This document shows positions 24,163 to 32,486 of a stretch of 46,229 nt of DNA, one piece after another (positions within the stretch are counted from its first letter, which is position 1; the number at the start of each line of letters is the position of its first letter). The notes below the pieces were generated by a model. That model had not been told where the DNA came from and did not search any database. It saw only the letters and a list, made by a program, of their open reading frames with translations. The translations under genes and the position numbers were made by a program. Source of the DNA: Bradyrhizobium canariense (lineage in GTDB: Bacteria > Pseudomonadota > Alphaproteobacteria > Rhizobiales > Xanthobacteraceae). The stretch lies in contig NZ_VSST01000065.1 of the NCBI RefSeq assembly GCF_019402665.1, positions 1 to 46,229 of the forward strand, read 5' to 3'.

Positions 24163-25776
24163 TCACATCCGCAACAGCGCCTGCCGGTCGATCTTCCCCG
24201 TGCCGGTCTTCGGCAGCTCGTCGATGAAGATCACCTCGCGCGGATATTTGTAAGGAAGCAGCTTGCCCTTCACGTAATCCTGCAGCCGCCGGGTCGCCTC
24301 GCTTTGGTCCGCCGCGCGGGTGTTCATCACCACGACCGCCTTCAGCGTCATGCGCCGGTCCGGCAGCTCGGCGGCGAAGACCGCGCATTCGCGGATGTCC
24401 GGGTGGTCGGCGAGGCACAGCTCGACCTCGAGCGGGTAGACCCACTGGCCGGAGATCTTGATGAGATCGTCGGCGCGGCCGCGGAAGAAGTGAAAGCCGT
24501 CGGCATCGCGGACGAAGCGGTCGCCGGTGTAGATCCAGCCGCCTTCGCGGATGGTCTCGGCGGATTTGTCCGGCCGGTTCCAGTATAGCGGCGTGTTGGA
24601 ATCGCCGCGCACCCACAAGATGCCTTCCTCGTCGCCGGCGACATCGCGGCCGTCCTTGTCGCGCAGCGCGACCTCGTAGCCGGGCACGCGCAGGCCGGCG
24701 GCGCCAAGCTTCTTCCGCTCGGGACGGTTGGAGAGATAGATGTGCAGCACCTCGGTCGAGCCGAGGCCTTCGACGATCTCGAGACCGGTGAGCGTCTTCC
24801 AGCCATTGAAGACGTCGGCCGAGAGCACCTCGGCGGCCGAGAGCGCCATGCGCAGCGACGAGAAGTCGGTCCTGTCGGCACCCTCGGCCTTGGTCAGCGC
24901 TGTATAAAGCGTCGGCAGGCCGAAGAAGACCGTCGGCTTGTACTGCTCGATCGCCGAAAAGATCGCCGCGGGCTTGGGCTGGCCCGGCAACAGCAGCGTC
25001 GTCGCGCCCGCCGAGAACGGGAAGGTGATCGCGTTGCCAAAGCCATAGGCGAAGAAGATTTTCGGCACCGAGAAGCAGATGTCATCCGGCGTCAGCTTCA
25101 AGACGTTCTGCGCAAAGGCGGCCTCACTATAGGCCATGTCGTGCTGGAGATGCACGATGCCCTTGGGCCGGCCGGTCGATCCGGACGAGTACATCCAGAA
25201 CGCCATCTCGTTGCGATGCGTGTCGGCTTCCGCGAGCTCAGTCGGCAATTGCGGGAGCCAGCCGGCGGCAGAGACGGCGTTCGGTGCGGCGTGATCGCCC
25301 ACAGCGCCATTGACGACGACCAGGGTGTGCAGGGCCGTGTCCTTGCACGCCTCGGCGTTGAACCGTGCACAGAACTCGGCATCCGCCACCGCAACAGAAG
25401 CGCCGGAATCGGCGAGATAGAATTGCAGCAGATCCGGCGGCGTCAACGTGTTGATCAGCAATGGCACGAAGCCGGCGCGCACCGCGCCGAAGAACGCGGC
25501 CGGATAGGCCGGGGTGTCGTCGAGGAACAGCAGCACGCGGTCGCCGCGCTCGAGGCCGAGCGAGGCAAAGCCGTTGCCCCAGCGCCCGGCTTCCGCGCAG
25601 AGCTCCGCGTAGCTGCGCGTCCCCGCGGGGCCAATGAGTGCGAGCTTGTCGCCGCATCCTCTTGCGAGATTGTCGAATAGAACGCGGCTGGCATTGTAGA
25701 CCTGCGGAACGGAAAAGCCGATCTCGCGCGCGCCCGCGCAGTCGGCGGGCACCTGATCGTTAATCTGCCCGCTCAT
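24163..25776 (-). CDS. Benzoate-CoA ligase family protein (aryl-CoA ligase)
   Basis: A 537-residue ANL-superfamily enzyme. Motif A3 is YSSGSTGRPKGIVH near residue 190, A5 EGLGSTEVLHIYLSN, A7/A8 YTGDRFVRDADGFHFFRGRADDLIKISGQ-like, and the catalytic Lys lies in PKTGTGKIDR at the C-terminus. The overall look is that of BadA/HbaA-type benzoate-CoA ligases. Coupling by an ATGA overlap to the monooxygenase gene upstream suggests that the activated acid is that enzyme's substrate, so salicylate or 2-aminobenzoate are the likely acids. A much longer open frame upstream is the antisense shadow of the monooxygenase gene. Confidence 0.9.
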   Translation of the reverse strand: MSGQINDQVPADCAGAREIGFSVPQVYNASRVLFDNLARGCGDKLALIGPAGTRSYAELCAEAGRWGNGFASLGLERGDRVLLFLDDTPAYPAAFFGAVRAGFVPLLINTLTPPDLLQFYLADSGASVAVADAEFCARFNAEACKDTALHTLVVVNGAVGDHAAPNAVSAAGWLPQLPTELAEADTHRNEMAFWMYSSGSTGRPKGIVHLQHDMAYSEAAFAQNVLKLTPDDICFSVPKIFFAYGFGNAITFPFSAGATTLLLPGQPKPAAIFSAIEQYKPTVFFGLPTLYTALTKAEGADRTDFSSLRMALSAAEVLSADVFNGWKTLTGLEIVEGLGSTEVLHIYLSNRPERKKLGAAGLRVPGYEVALRDKDGRDVAGDEEGILWVRGDSNTPLYWNRPDKSAETIREGGWIYTGDRFVRDADGFHFFRGRADDLIKISGQWVYPLEVELCLADHPDIRECAVFAAELPDRRMTLKAVVVMNTRAADQSEATRRLQDYVKGKLLPYKYPREVIFIDELPKTGTGKIDRQALLRM

Positions 25777-26912
25777 GCCTCGTCCCCACCATTCTTGGCG
25801 GCTTCGTAGCGCGCCATGAAAGCCGGCGACATCGCGCGCAGGCGGGAGTCGTCGATGCGGCCCGAACGGGTGATGTAGCTGTAGGCAAAGTCCATCAGGC
25901 CCTGCTGCATGTGCTGAGCAAAGTGCTCGTACCAGAAAGCGCTGGTCCGCGCGGCGTTGACGAGCTTCTGCACCACCGGCTTTCGCGCGGCCTGGTAGCG
26001 ATGCAGAGCAGTGGACAGGTGCGCATCCGATTCCAGCGCCTTGACCAGCGCAATGGCGTCCTCGATCGCGAGCCGCGTGCCCGAGCCGATCGAGAAATGC
26101 GCCGAGTGCAGCGCGTCGCCAAGCAGCACCATGTTCTTGAACGACCAGTGCTCGTTCCAGACCCAGGGGAAGTTGCGCCAGACCGATTTGTTGGAGACCA
26201 GCGAGCGGCCGCCGAGCGTGTCGGCGAACACCTCCTCGCAGACGCCTTTGGACTGCTCCACGTCCTTGTAGGCGAAACCATAGGCCTGCCAGGTCGCATG
26301 ATCGCATTCGACCAGGAACGTGCTCATCGTCGGCGAGTAACGGTAGTGGTGGGCGTTGAAGGCGCCGCGGTCGGTCTTCACGAAGGTCTGCGACAGCGTG
26401 TCGAAGCGCTTCGAGGTGCCGTACCAGACGAACTTGTTCGAGGAGTAGGACAGCGAGGTGCCGAAATCGCCCTCGAAGGCGCGGCGCACCAGCGAGTTCA
26501 GCCCGTCGGCGGCGACGATCAGATCATGGCCGTTGAGCTGATCGATCGCATGAATCGGCGTGTCGAAGCGCGGGGTGACGCCGGCATCGAGCGCGCGCTG
26601 CTGCAGGAACCGCAACAGCTCGAGCCGGCCGATCGAGGAGAAGCCGACGCCGTCGATGGCGACGCTGTCACCGCTCAGGTTCAGGGTGATGTTCTCCCAG
26701 CTCTCCATATGCGGCGCGATGGCGTCGACCGTCTCGGGGTCGTCGGCGCGCAGGAATTCCAGCGCCTGGTCAGAAAACACCACGCCAAAGCCCCAGGTCG
26801 CGTCGGCCGGGTTCTGTTCGAACAGGTCGACTTGATCCTCGGGGTGACGCTTCTTCCAGAGATAGGCGAAGTAGAGCCCACCGGGCCCCCCGCCGATCAC
26901 GGCGATCCGCAA
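25773..26912 (-). CDS. FAD-dependent monooxygenase, salicylyl-CoA 5-hydroxylase-like
   Basis: A 379-residue single-component flavoprotein hydroxylase: GxGxxG in AVIGGGPGGLYFAYLW, the DG motif VAADGLNSLVRR, and the GD motif GDALHSAHFSIGSGTRLAIEDA. The shape resembles the N-terminal part of 2-aminobenzoyl-CoA monooxygenase/reductase and SdgC, which hydroxylates salicylyl-CoA at C5. With the aryl-CoA ligase and gentisate dioxygenase it fits a salicylate to gentisate route. The start codon is TTG at 26912, set by GGGAGGAC eight bases upstream. The 26-bp operator lies 15 to 40 bp upstream of the start. Substrate identity is inference. Confidence 0.82.
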   Translation of the reverse strand: MRIAVIGGGPGGLYFAYLWKKRHPEDQVDLFEQNPADATWGFGVVFSDQALEFLRADDPETVDAIAPHMESWENITLNLSGDSVAIDGVGFSSIGRLELLRFLQQRALDAGVTPRFDTPIHAIDQLNGHDLIVAADGLNSLVRRAFEGDFGTSLSYSSNKFVWYGTSKRFDTLSQTFVKTDRGAFNAHHYRYSPTMSTFLVECDHATWQAYGFAYKDVEQSKGVCEEVFADTLGGRSLVSNKSVWRNFPWVWNEHWSFKNMVLLGDALHSAHFSIGSGTRLAIEDAIALVKALESDAHLSTALHRYQAARKPVVQKLVNAARTSAFWYEHFAQHMQQGLMDFAYSYITRSGRIDDSRLRAMSPAFMARYEAAKNGGDEA

Positions 26913-26926
26913 CGTCTGTCCTCCCT

Positions 26927-26952
26927 GATTGACAGTATACTTACTATCTAGG
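26927..26952. promoter_or_regulatory. Second copy of the probable MarR operator
   Basis: It matches the site at 22846-22871 in 25 of 26 positions and contains AGTATACT (26934-26941). On the minus strand TATACT forms the -10 of the monooxygenase/ligase operon, with a weak -35 (TAGTCT), so repressor binding would cover the promoter. Confidence 0.65.
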
Positions 26953-27181
26953 GGTAGACTAATGTGCTCGGGTCGCCCGCGCCAGCGGAATTATCGGCAA
27001 GGCGCGGGGCACGCCGAAGCTCACGTCCGGACGCGCGTTTGGCGCGTGTCCGAAGCAGTGACCTTGCGAAGCATAGCCAAACCGTGGCGGCTTGGCCATC
27101 CGCCCCGTCAGACGCAGCGCTTCACGTAGACCCCGTCCACCAGCACCCCTGGTAAAGCGGACCACCGGATGGCACGCTTCT
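26953..27181. other. Intergenic stretch without a supported gene
   Basis: A degenerate GC-rich segment with an imperfect palindrome near 27024-27047 (GGACGCGCG...CGCGTGTCC). A leftward open frame runs through it but reads like a repeat remnant; no ribosome site or family was recognised. Confidence 0.4.
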
Positions 27182-28015
27182 CTAGCGCGCAGCGAACGGC
27201 GCCAGCACGTCCTTGCAGGCGGGCGACAGCGACGCGGCGTTGCTGGCAATGCATTGGATGATCCGACCGCCACCTGGCGCCACGCTGCCGCACAGCGTGC
27301 GGACATCCTCGCGACATGCGGACTGGACGATGAACAGCTCTTCGCGTGGTCGCAGCGGGCGCAGCACGATCACGGCAGGCGCGGCTGCCGGTGCAGCTGC
27401 CGCCGGTGCTGCCGTGCCACCGCCGCCGGCCGCGGCGCTCACGGCCTTCTCGCACGCCGGCGAAACCTTTGCCTTGTTCTTCTCCAGGCATTCGAGCGCA
27501 GGCGCGCCGCCCGGTGGCACGCTGGCGCACACCTTGGGATAATCGGCGCGGCACGCGCTCTTGACGGCAGCGACCTGCGCGCTGCTCGGCTGTTTGGCTG
27601 CACCGGCGGCTGCAGCAGCCTTGGGCGCGGCCGCCGCAGCCGGCTTTGCGGCGGGAGCGGTTTCAGCCTTCGGCGCGGCAGGCGCGGCCTCCGCCTTGGG
27701 TGCGGCCTCCTTGGGTGCAGCCTCGGTCTTCGGCGCGGCTTCGGTCTTCGGCGCCGCAGCAGGCTCGACCGCGCGAACCGCGGTTTGGCATCCCGATGAC
27801 AAGCTGGACATGTTCTTCTGCAGGCATTGATAAGCTTCCACGCCGCCGGGCGTGACGCTCGAACAGTGCGCCATGAAGTCCGAGCGGCATGCGGAGCGGA
27901 TCGCGCTCTTCTGCGCCTCGGTCGGTGCTTGTGCGAATGCGCCTGCTGCAGTTGCGAAGAGAGCCGCCGCCAGCAACGCCCCGCGTGCCGGCGCATGTTT
28001 CAACATGTTGAACAT
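27182..28015 (-). CDS. Exported protein with three Cys-rich repeats
   Basis: A 277-residue exported protein with a signal peptide ending near AGAFAQ. It has three copies of a roughly 35-residue unit with four Cys each (pattern C-x3-D-x3-C-x5-GG-x5-C-x7/8-LS-x2-C; the middle unit has VS), close to the Cys_rich_FGFR (GLG1) repeat. Units 1 and 2 are separated by a long Ala/Pro/Lys/Glu linker built of AAPKTEA-like repeats, units 2 and 3 by an Ala/Pro/Gly linker. Such proteins are frequent in Bradyrhizobium; their function is unknown. The start at 28015 (MFNMLK) is taken because AGGA lies ten bases upstream; frames from 28075 or 28006 are alternatives. Confidence 0.82.
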   Translation of the reverse strand: MFNMLKHAPARGALLAAALFATAAGAFAQAPTEAQKSAIRSACRSDFMAHCSSVTPGGVEAYQCLQKNMSSLSSGCQTAVRAVEPAAAPKTEAAPKTEAAPKEAAPKAEAAPAAPKAETAPAAKPAAAAAPKAAAAAGAAKQPSSAQVAAVKSACRADYPKVCASVPPGGAPALECLEKNKAKVSPACEKAVSAAAGGGGTAAPAAAAPAAAPAVIVLRPLRPREELFIVQSACREDVRTLCGSVAPGGGRIIQCIASNAASLSPACKDVLAPFAAR

Positions 28016-28168
28016 CTGAGTGAATTCCTGCCCTGTCGGTAACGCCGACAATTTTTTCAAATGTGATGCAAACAATCGTCGCGGGTGACGCCGCGCGCGG
28101 CATCATTGGCCGCCGCGACCTCTACCGCAAGTAGATATTGGCGTTGCAATTGCGACGTAACTAGGTCG

Positions 28169-29170
28169 TCAGAGCTTGACCATCCGCTTGCCGCGGTTCT
28201 CGCCCGCCAGCAATCCGATCAGCGCCTTCGGCGTGTTCTCGAGGCCGTCGATGATGTCCTCCTGCACCTTCAGTTTGCCGGACGTGACCCAGGCCTGGAG
28301 ATCGGCGAGCGCACGCTGGCTTTCCTTCATGTAGTCCATCACGATGAAGCCCTGCATGACGAGCCGCTTCACCACGATCAGGCCGGGCACGCCGCGCGGG
28401 CCGTGTGCCGAGGGCGCGCCGTCATATTGCGAGATCGCGCCGCAGCAGGCGATGCGGCCGTAATTGTTCATCTGCGGCAGGCAGGCTTCGAGAATGTCGC
28501 CGCCGACATTGTCGAAATAGACGTCGATGCCCTTCGGAGCCGCCGCGCGCAGCGTCTTGAACACCGCGCCGTCCTTGTAGTCGACGGCGGCATCGAAGCC
28601 GAGCTCGGAGGTCAGCCAGTTGCATTTGTCGGCGCCGCCGGCGATGCCGACCACGCGGCATCCCTTGATCTTCGCGATCTGCCCGACAATCGAGCCGACC
28701 GAGCCCGCGGCCGCGGAGACTACGACCGTCTCGCCCTCTTTGGGCTTGCCGATCTCCAGCAGGCCGAAATAGGCTGTGAGGCCGGCGATGCCGAACACGC
28801 TGAGCAGATGCGTCATCGGCTCGAGCTTCGGCATCTTGGTGAGATGTTTGGCGGGCACTGCCGCCAACTCCTGCCAGCCGGTGTCGCCGAACACGATGTC
28901 GCCCGGCGCAAGCCCCGACGCCTTCGAGCTGATGACCTCGGCGATGGCGCCGCCGGCCATCACGCTGTTGGCTTCGACGGCTGAGCGATAGGTTGCGCCG
29001 TGCATCCAGGCGCGGTTGGCCGCGTCGAGCGAGATGTATCGCACGCGCAGCAAGGCCTCGCCGTCCTTCGGCTCAGGCACCGCACCTTCGACCAGCTTGA
29101 AGTGCTCGGGGCCGAGCTTGCCGCTGGGCTTTTCCACCAGAAGAATCTGACGATTGACGCTGCCGCTCAT
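28169..29170 (-). CDS. NADP-dependent oxidoreductase, CurA/leukotriene-B4 dehydrogenase type
   Basis: A 333-residue zinc-free medium-chain reductase. The N-terminal ADH domain is followed by VSAAAGSVGSIVGQIAKIKG near residue 150, the NADP-binding turn of the PTGR/CurA group, then VYFDNVGGDILEACLPQMN and the C-terminal FIVMDYM segment. These enzymes reduce the double bond of enones and alkenals, often in detoxification. The start at 29170 (MSGSVNRQ) fits the family; the frame continues upstream to 29311 without homology. It is divergent from the symporter gene across 208 bp in which I see no clear operator. Confidence 0.92.
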   Translation of the reverse strand: MSGSVNRQILLVEKPSGKLGPEHFKLVEGAVPEPKDGEALLRVRYISLDAANRAWMHGATYRSAVEANSVMAGGAIAEVISSKASGLAPGDIVFGDTGWQELAAVPAKHLTKMPKLEPMTHLLSVFGIAGLTAYFGLLEIGKPKEGETVVVSAAAGSVGSIVGQIAKIKGCRVVGIAGGADKCNWLTSELGFDAAVDYKDGAVFKTLRAAAPKGIDVYFDNVGGDILEACLPQMNNYGRIACCGAISQYDGAPSAHGPRGVPGLIVVKRLVMQGFIVMDYMKESQRALADLQAWVTSGKLKVQEDIIDGLENTPKALIGLLAGENRGKRMVKL

Positions 29171-29378
29171 GATGTTTCCCCTCGGTCGCTTGACGATTAT
29201 TGATGCAGCTGCCGCAAGAAAAACGTGCAAGCCGCTTTCGTTGTGCGCTGCATGCAGGCTAGATCGCGGGCGCCAGTTTCGCAACGGGAACATCCGCCCC
29301 GACGGTCGCACGCCAAGCGTGTTGCGCAGCCGTCATATCTGCGACATCATGAAGCGATCGGTGTAGCGGGGGTGTTCA

Positions 29379-30674
29379 ATGTCGAACAGGTTTACGCAAT
29401 TCATTCTGGTGGCGATGGTGCTGGGCATCATCATGGGCGCGGCGATCTACAATTTCCTGCCCGACACGCGGGGCGACTGGGCCTCGTCCATCAACCTGAT
29501 CGCCGTGATCTTCCTGCGCCTGATCAAGATGATCATCGCGCCGCTGGTGTTTGCGACCCTGGTCGGCGGCATTGCTCATATGGGCTCGGGCTCCAAGCTC
29601 GGCCGCATCTTCGCCAAGACCATGGGCTGGTTCGTCAGCGCCTCTTTCGTCTCGCTGATGCTTGGCCTCGTGATGGTCAATCTGCTCCAGCCCGGCGCGA
29701 ACTTCCCCGGTACGCTGCCTGACAAGGCGCAGTCGACCGGCCTGCCGGTTTCCGCCTTCTCGATCGAAAAATTCCTGACCCATCTGATCCCGACCTCGAT
29801 CGCGGATGCGATGGCGCAGAACGAGATCCTGCAGATCGTGATCTTCGCCGTGTTCTTCTCGGTGGCGATGGGCTCGATGCCCGAGCGCTCCAAGCCGATC
29901 CTGGCGCTGATCGACGACATCGGCCACATCATGCTCAAGGTGACGGGCTATGTGATGCTGTTCGCGCCGTTCGCGGTCTGGGCCGCCATCACCGCGACGG
30001 TTGCCAAGAACGGCCTGCTGGTGCTCTGGAAGCTCATCGTCTTCATGGGTGGCTTCTATCTCTCGCTCGCGCTGCTGTGGGGCATCCTGGTGGTCGTGGG
30101 CTTCATCGTGATCGGGCCGCGCTACGCCCATCTGCTGAAGCTGATCCGCGAACCGCTGATGATCGCGTTCTCCACTGCGAGCTCTGAAGCGGCCTATCCG
30201 AAAACCCTGGAGGGGCTGAACAAGTTCGGCGCCTCGTCGCGGATATCGAGCTTCGTGCTGCCGCTCGGCTATTCCTTCAATCTCGACGGCACGATGATGT
30301 ACTGCACCTTCGCGAGCATCTTCATCGCGCAGAGCTATCACATCGACATGCCGCTCGGCACGCAGCTCGCGATGCTGGCGACCCTGATGATCACCTCGAA
30401 GGGCGTCGCCGGCGTGCCGCGCGCCTCCCTCGTGGTGATCGCCTCGACGCTGTCGCAGTTCGGCATCCCCGAGGCGGGGCTGTTGATGATCATGGGCATC
30501 GACACCTTCCTCGACATGGGCCGCAGCGCCACCAACGTGATCGGCAACACGCTCGCGACCTCGGTCGTGGCCAAGTGGGAGGGCGAGCTCGGGCCCGAGC
30601 ACGAGCTTGGAGCGGGCGATGCCGTGCCGGGGGACATGATTCCCGGCGAAGTGCCCGCGATGGCCGGCCATTGA
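29379..30674 (+). CDS. Dicarboxylate/amino acid:cation symporter (DAACS family)
   Basis: A 431-residue elevator-type carrier of the GltP/DctA group with about eight transmembrane segments and two hairpins. The substrate-binding signature is clear: serine-rich hairpin STASSEAAYPKTLEG near residue 265, NLDGTMMY near 305 (NMDGT motif), and a final Asp-containing helix DTFLDMGRSATNVIGN. It should import glutamate, aspartate or C4-dicarboxylates with Na+ or H+. GCGGGGGTG lies just upstream of the ATG. The next gene, a periplasmic binding protein, starts 12 bp downstream, an unusual pairing for this family. Confidence 0.94.
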   Translation: MSNRFTQFILVAMVLGIIMGAAIYNFLPDTRGDWASSINLIAVIFLRLIKMIIAPLVFATLVGGIAHMGSGSKLGRIFAKTMGWFVSASFVSLMLGLVMVNLLQPGANFPGTLPDKAQSTGLPVSAFSIEKFLTHLIPTSIADAMAQNEILQIVIFAVFFSVAMGSMPERSKPILALIDDIGHIMLKVTGYVMLFAPFAVWAAITATVAKNGLLVLWKLIVFMGGFYLSLALLWGILVVVGFIVIGPRYAHLLKLIREPLMIAFSTASSEAAYPKTLEGLNKFGASSRISSFVLPLGYSFNLDGTMMYCTFASIFIAQSYHIDMPLGTQLAMLATLMITSKGVAGVPRASLVVIASTLSQFGIPEAGLLMIMGIDTFLDMGRSATNVIGNTLATSVVAKWEGELGPEHELGAGDAVPGDMIPGEVPAMAGH

Positions 30675-30686
30675 TCGGAGTGCATC

Positions 30687-31610
30687 ATGCGCCTTTCAAT
30701 GGCGATATCGGGCGGCCTCTTGCTGGCAGCGTGCCAGCTGGCCACGGGTGCCTCCGCCCAGACGACCGGCGGCAGCGAAGGGCTTAGCCCGACGCTGTCA
30801 GCCATCAAGACCGCGCACACCGTGCGGCTCGGCTATCGCGAGAGCTCGCCGCCGTTCTCCTTCCTCGACCAGGCCAACCGGCCGATCGGATACAGCCTCG
30901 AGCTCTGCGAGGCTGTCGTCGAGGAGATCGGCGTCGAGGTGGATGATCCCAATCTGAAGATCGCCTACGTCAAGGTCACCTCCGATGACCGCATCGACGC
31001 CGTGCTCCAGAACAAGATCGATCTGGAATGCGGCTCGACCACGGCCAATGCCGAGCGCGCCAAGCGTGTCGCCTTCTCGCCGCTGATGTTCGTCGCCGGC
31101 ACCAAGCTGATGGTGCCGAAGGCCTCCAGCGTCCAGTCACTGACTGATCTGAAGGGCAAGACCATCGTGGTGACGAAGGGCACCACCAACGAGCAGGCGA
31201 TCCAGGCGGCCGACAAGAAGTCCTCGTTGGGACTGACCATCGTTGTCGGTGCCGATCACGAACAGTCGTACCAGATGCTCGTCGACGGCAAAGCCGATGC
31301 GTTCGCGACCGACGACATCCTGCTGTCCAGCCTGATCGTGCGCCACAAGGCACAGGACAAGTTCCGCGTCACCGGCGATTACCTGTCCTACGACCCCTAC
31401 GGCATCATGTTCCGCAAGGGCGAACCGCAACTGGCGGCGGCGGTCGACCGTACCTTCCGCAAGCTCGGCTCCAACCACGACCTCGTTCCGCTCTACAACA
31501 AATGGTTCACCGCACGGCTTCCGACCGGCGAGCGGCTGAACGTGCCGATCTCGCTGCAGTTGGAGGAAGCCTTCAAGGCGATGGACGATTCCGCGAGCGC
31601 GAATAACTAG
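30687..31610 (+). CDS. Periplasmic amino-acid-type binding protein (SBP_bac_3)
   Basis: A 307-residue family 3 binding protein. TVRLGYRESSPPFSFLDQANRPIGYSLEL opens the fold near residue 45, LKGKTIVVTKGTTNEQ follows, and KADAFATDDILL resembles the GltI glutamate/aspartate group. The signal peptide contains LLAAC, which could be a lipobox (Cys16), or it may be cleaved after ASA. GGAG precedes the ATG. It follows the DAACS symporter by 12 bp and no ABC permease or ATPase is near, so it may deliver ligand to the symporter or to a distant ABC system. Confidence 0.9.
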   Translation: MRLSMAISGGLLLAACQLATGASAQTTGGSEGLSPTLSAIKTAHTVRLGYRESSPPFSFLDQANRPIGYSLELCEAVVEEIGVEVDDPNLKIAYVKVTSDDRIDAVLQNKIDLECGSTTANAERAKRVAFSPLMFVAGTKLMVPKASSVQSLTDLKGKTIVVTKGTTNEQAIQAADKKSSLGLTIVVGADHEQSYQMLVDGKADAFATDDILLSSLIVRHKAQDKFRVTGDYLSYDPYGIMFRKGEPQLAAAVDRTFRKLGSNHDLVPLYNKWFTARLPTGERLNVPISLQLEEAFKAMDDSASANN

Positions 31611-31629
31611 CGCTTGTGCGATGAGCGCC

Positions 31630-31938
31630 GCTGCGCCCTCTCTCCTTACAAGGCAGGGCAATTGCATATCGCGTGCACGATGCGGCCCCATCGGCAGTGG
31701 GCTCCCTCTCCCGCTTGCGGGGGAGGGCTGGGGTGGGGGTGTCTCCGCGTCGGGATTGCTGAGAATTGCGCAGGATGTCCCTGTGTGGTGAGAGCCCTCA
31801 CCCGCCGCGCGCGGGACGATGCTGCGCATCGCCCGGGGCGCGTCGGCCTCTCCCGCAAGCGGGAGAGGCGGAGCAAGCCCGCGGTCCTCGTGAAATCCAT
31901 ATGCGATTGCCCTGCCTTACCAGCGGAGAGGGCGCAGC
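31630..31938. repeat. MITE-like composite repeat
   Basis: This 344-bp gap has no gene. Its ends form an imperfect inverted repeat of about 40 bp (31630-31669 with 31898-31938), and inside lie the hairpin GCCTCTCCCGC-AA-GCGGGAGAGGC (31846-31869) and a related one at 31704-31727. The structure resembles a small non-autonomous element or a mosaic of palindromic repeats; the same hairpin type reappears at the right edge of the window. Confidence 0.6.
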
Positions 31939-31954
31939 AACGATCAGCGCGCGC

Positions 31955-32320
31955 TCACGCGCCGGCGGGCACCTGGTCCAGAAATCCCGTGATGCTCCTG
32001 ATGCGGCCGTCCTTCAGCACGGCGAAATCCGTCCCCTTGATCGGGCTGTCGATGCCATCAGGACCAAGGCCCCAACTGAAGCGGACATGGTCGCCGTAGC
32101 CGTTGGGCTCGCCGATCAGCTTGAACCTGAAATCGGGAAAGCGCTGCTGCACGCCTGCGATCAGCGCATCGACGCCGTCATGGCCGTCGCCCTTCATCAG
32201 GGGATCGACATAGCTCGCATCCGCCGTCCAGTTCTGGCTCAGCAGTTCGCGCCGGCGATCGGCTGCACGTTCGTTCCAGAGGTCGATATAGCGGCGGGCG
32301 ATTGTGATGGGGTCGGTCAT
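31955..32320 (-). CDS. SnoaL-like/NTF2-fold protein
   Basis: A 121-residue single-domain protein with the NTF2 cone fold pattern: ITIARRYIDLWNERAADRRRELL at the N-terminus, YVDPLMKGDGHDGVDALIAGVQQRFPDFRF in the middle, and the final strand GRIRSITGFLDQVP. Such proteins bind or isomerise small polyketide-like or steroid-like molecules, but many have unknown ligands. GGAGACGACA precedes the ATG. It is on its own between repeats, and I see no link to neighbours. Confidence 0.85.
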   Translation of the reverse strand: MTDPITIARRYIDLWNERAADRRRELLSQNWTADASYVDPLMKGDGHDGVDALIAGVQQRFPDFRFKLIGEPNGYGDHVRFSWGLGPDGIDSPIKGTDFAVLKDGRIRSITGFLDQVPAGA

Positions 32321-32406
32321 TGTCGTCTCCTTCGATGGCGCCGTGTCGTTCGGCTGACCTGACTATCGAAGGTTCACGCGCGCTGATCGATTACCTCGGA
32401 GGTCAT

Positions 32407-32455
32407 GCGCATGATCCGGGAAAGTGTGAAGCGGTTTCCCGATCGGATCATGCGC
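32407..32455. repeat. Palindromic repeat (GCATGATCC family)
   Basis: GCGCATGATCC (32407-32417) and GGATCATGCGC (32445-32455) are perfect arms enclosing GGGAAA and TTTCCC. The same element, with GGAAAAGTGTGAAGCGG conserved in the centre, occurs at 45695-45743. Confidence 0.8.
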
Positions 32456-32486
32456 CGACAAGCGCGCGCAAATGTTTGTCGCGAAC

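Noticed and set aside
26959..27306. 115-codon leftward frame between the Cys-rich protein gene and the monooxygenase promoter
   Set aside because: It overlaps the end of a better gene, has no ribosome site and reads like a degenerate repeat.
29376..30671. 431-codon leftward open frame exactly over the symporter
   Set aside because: Same length as the real gene and composed of His/Asp/Glu-rich nonsense; a mirror frame.
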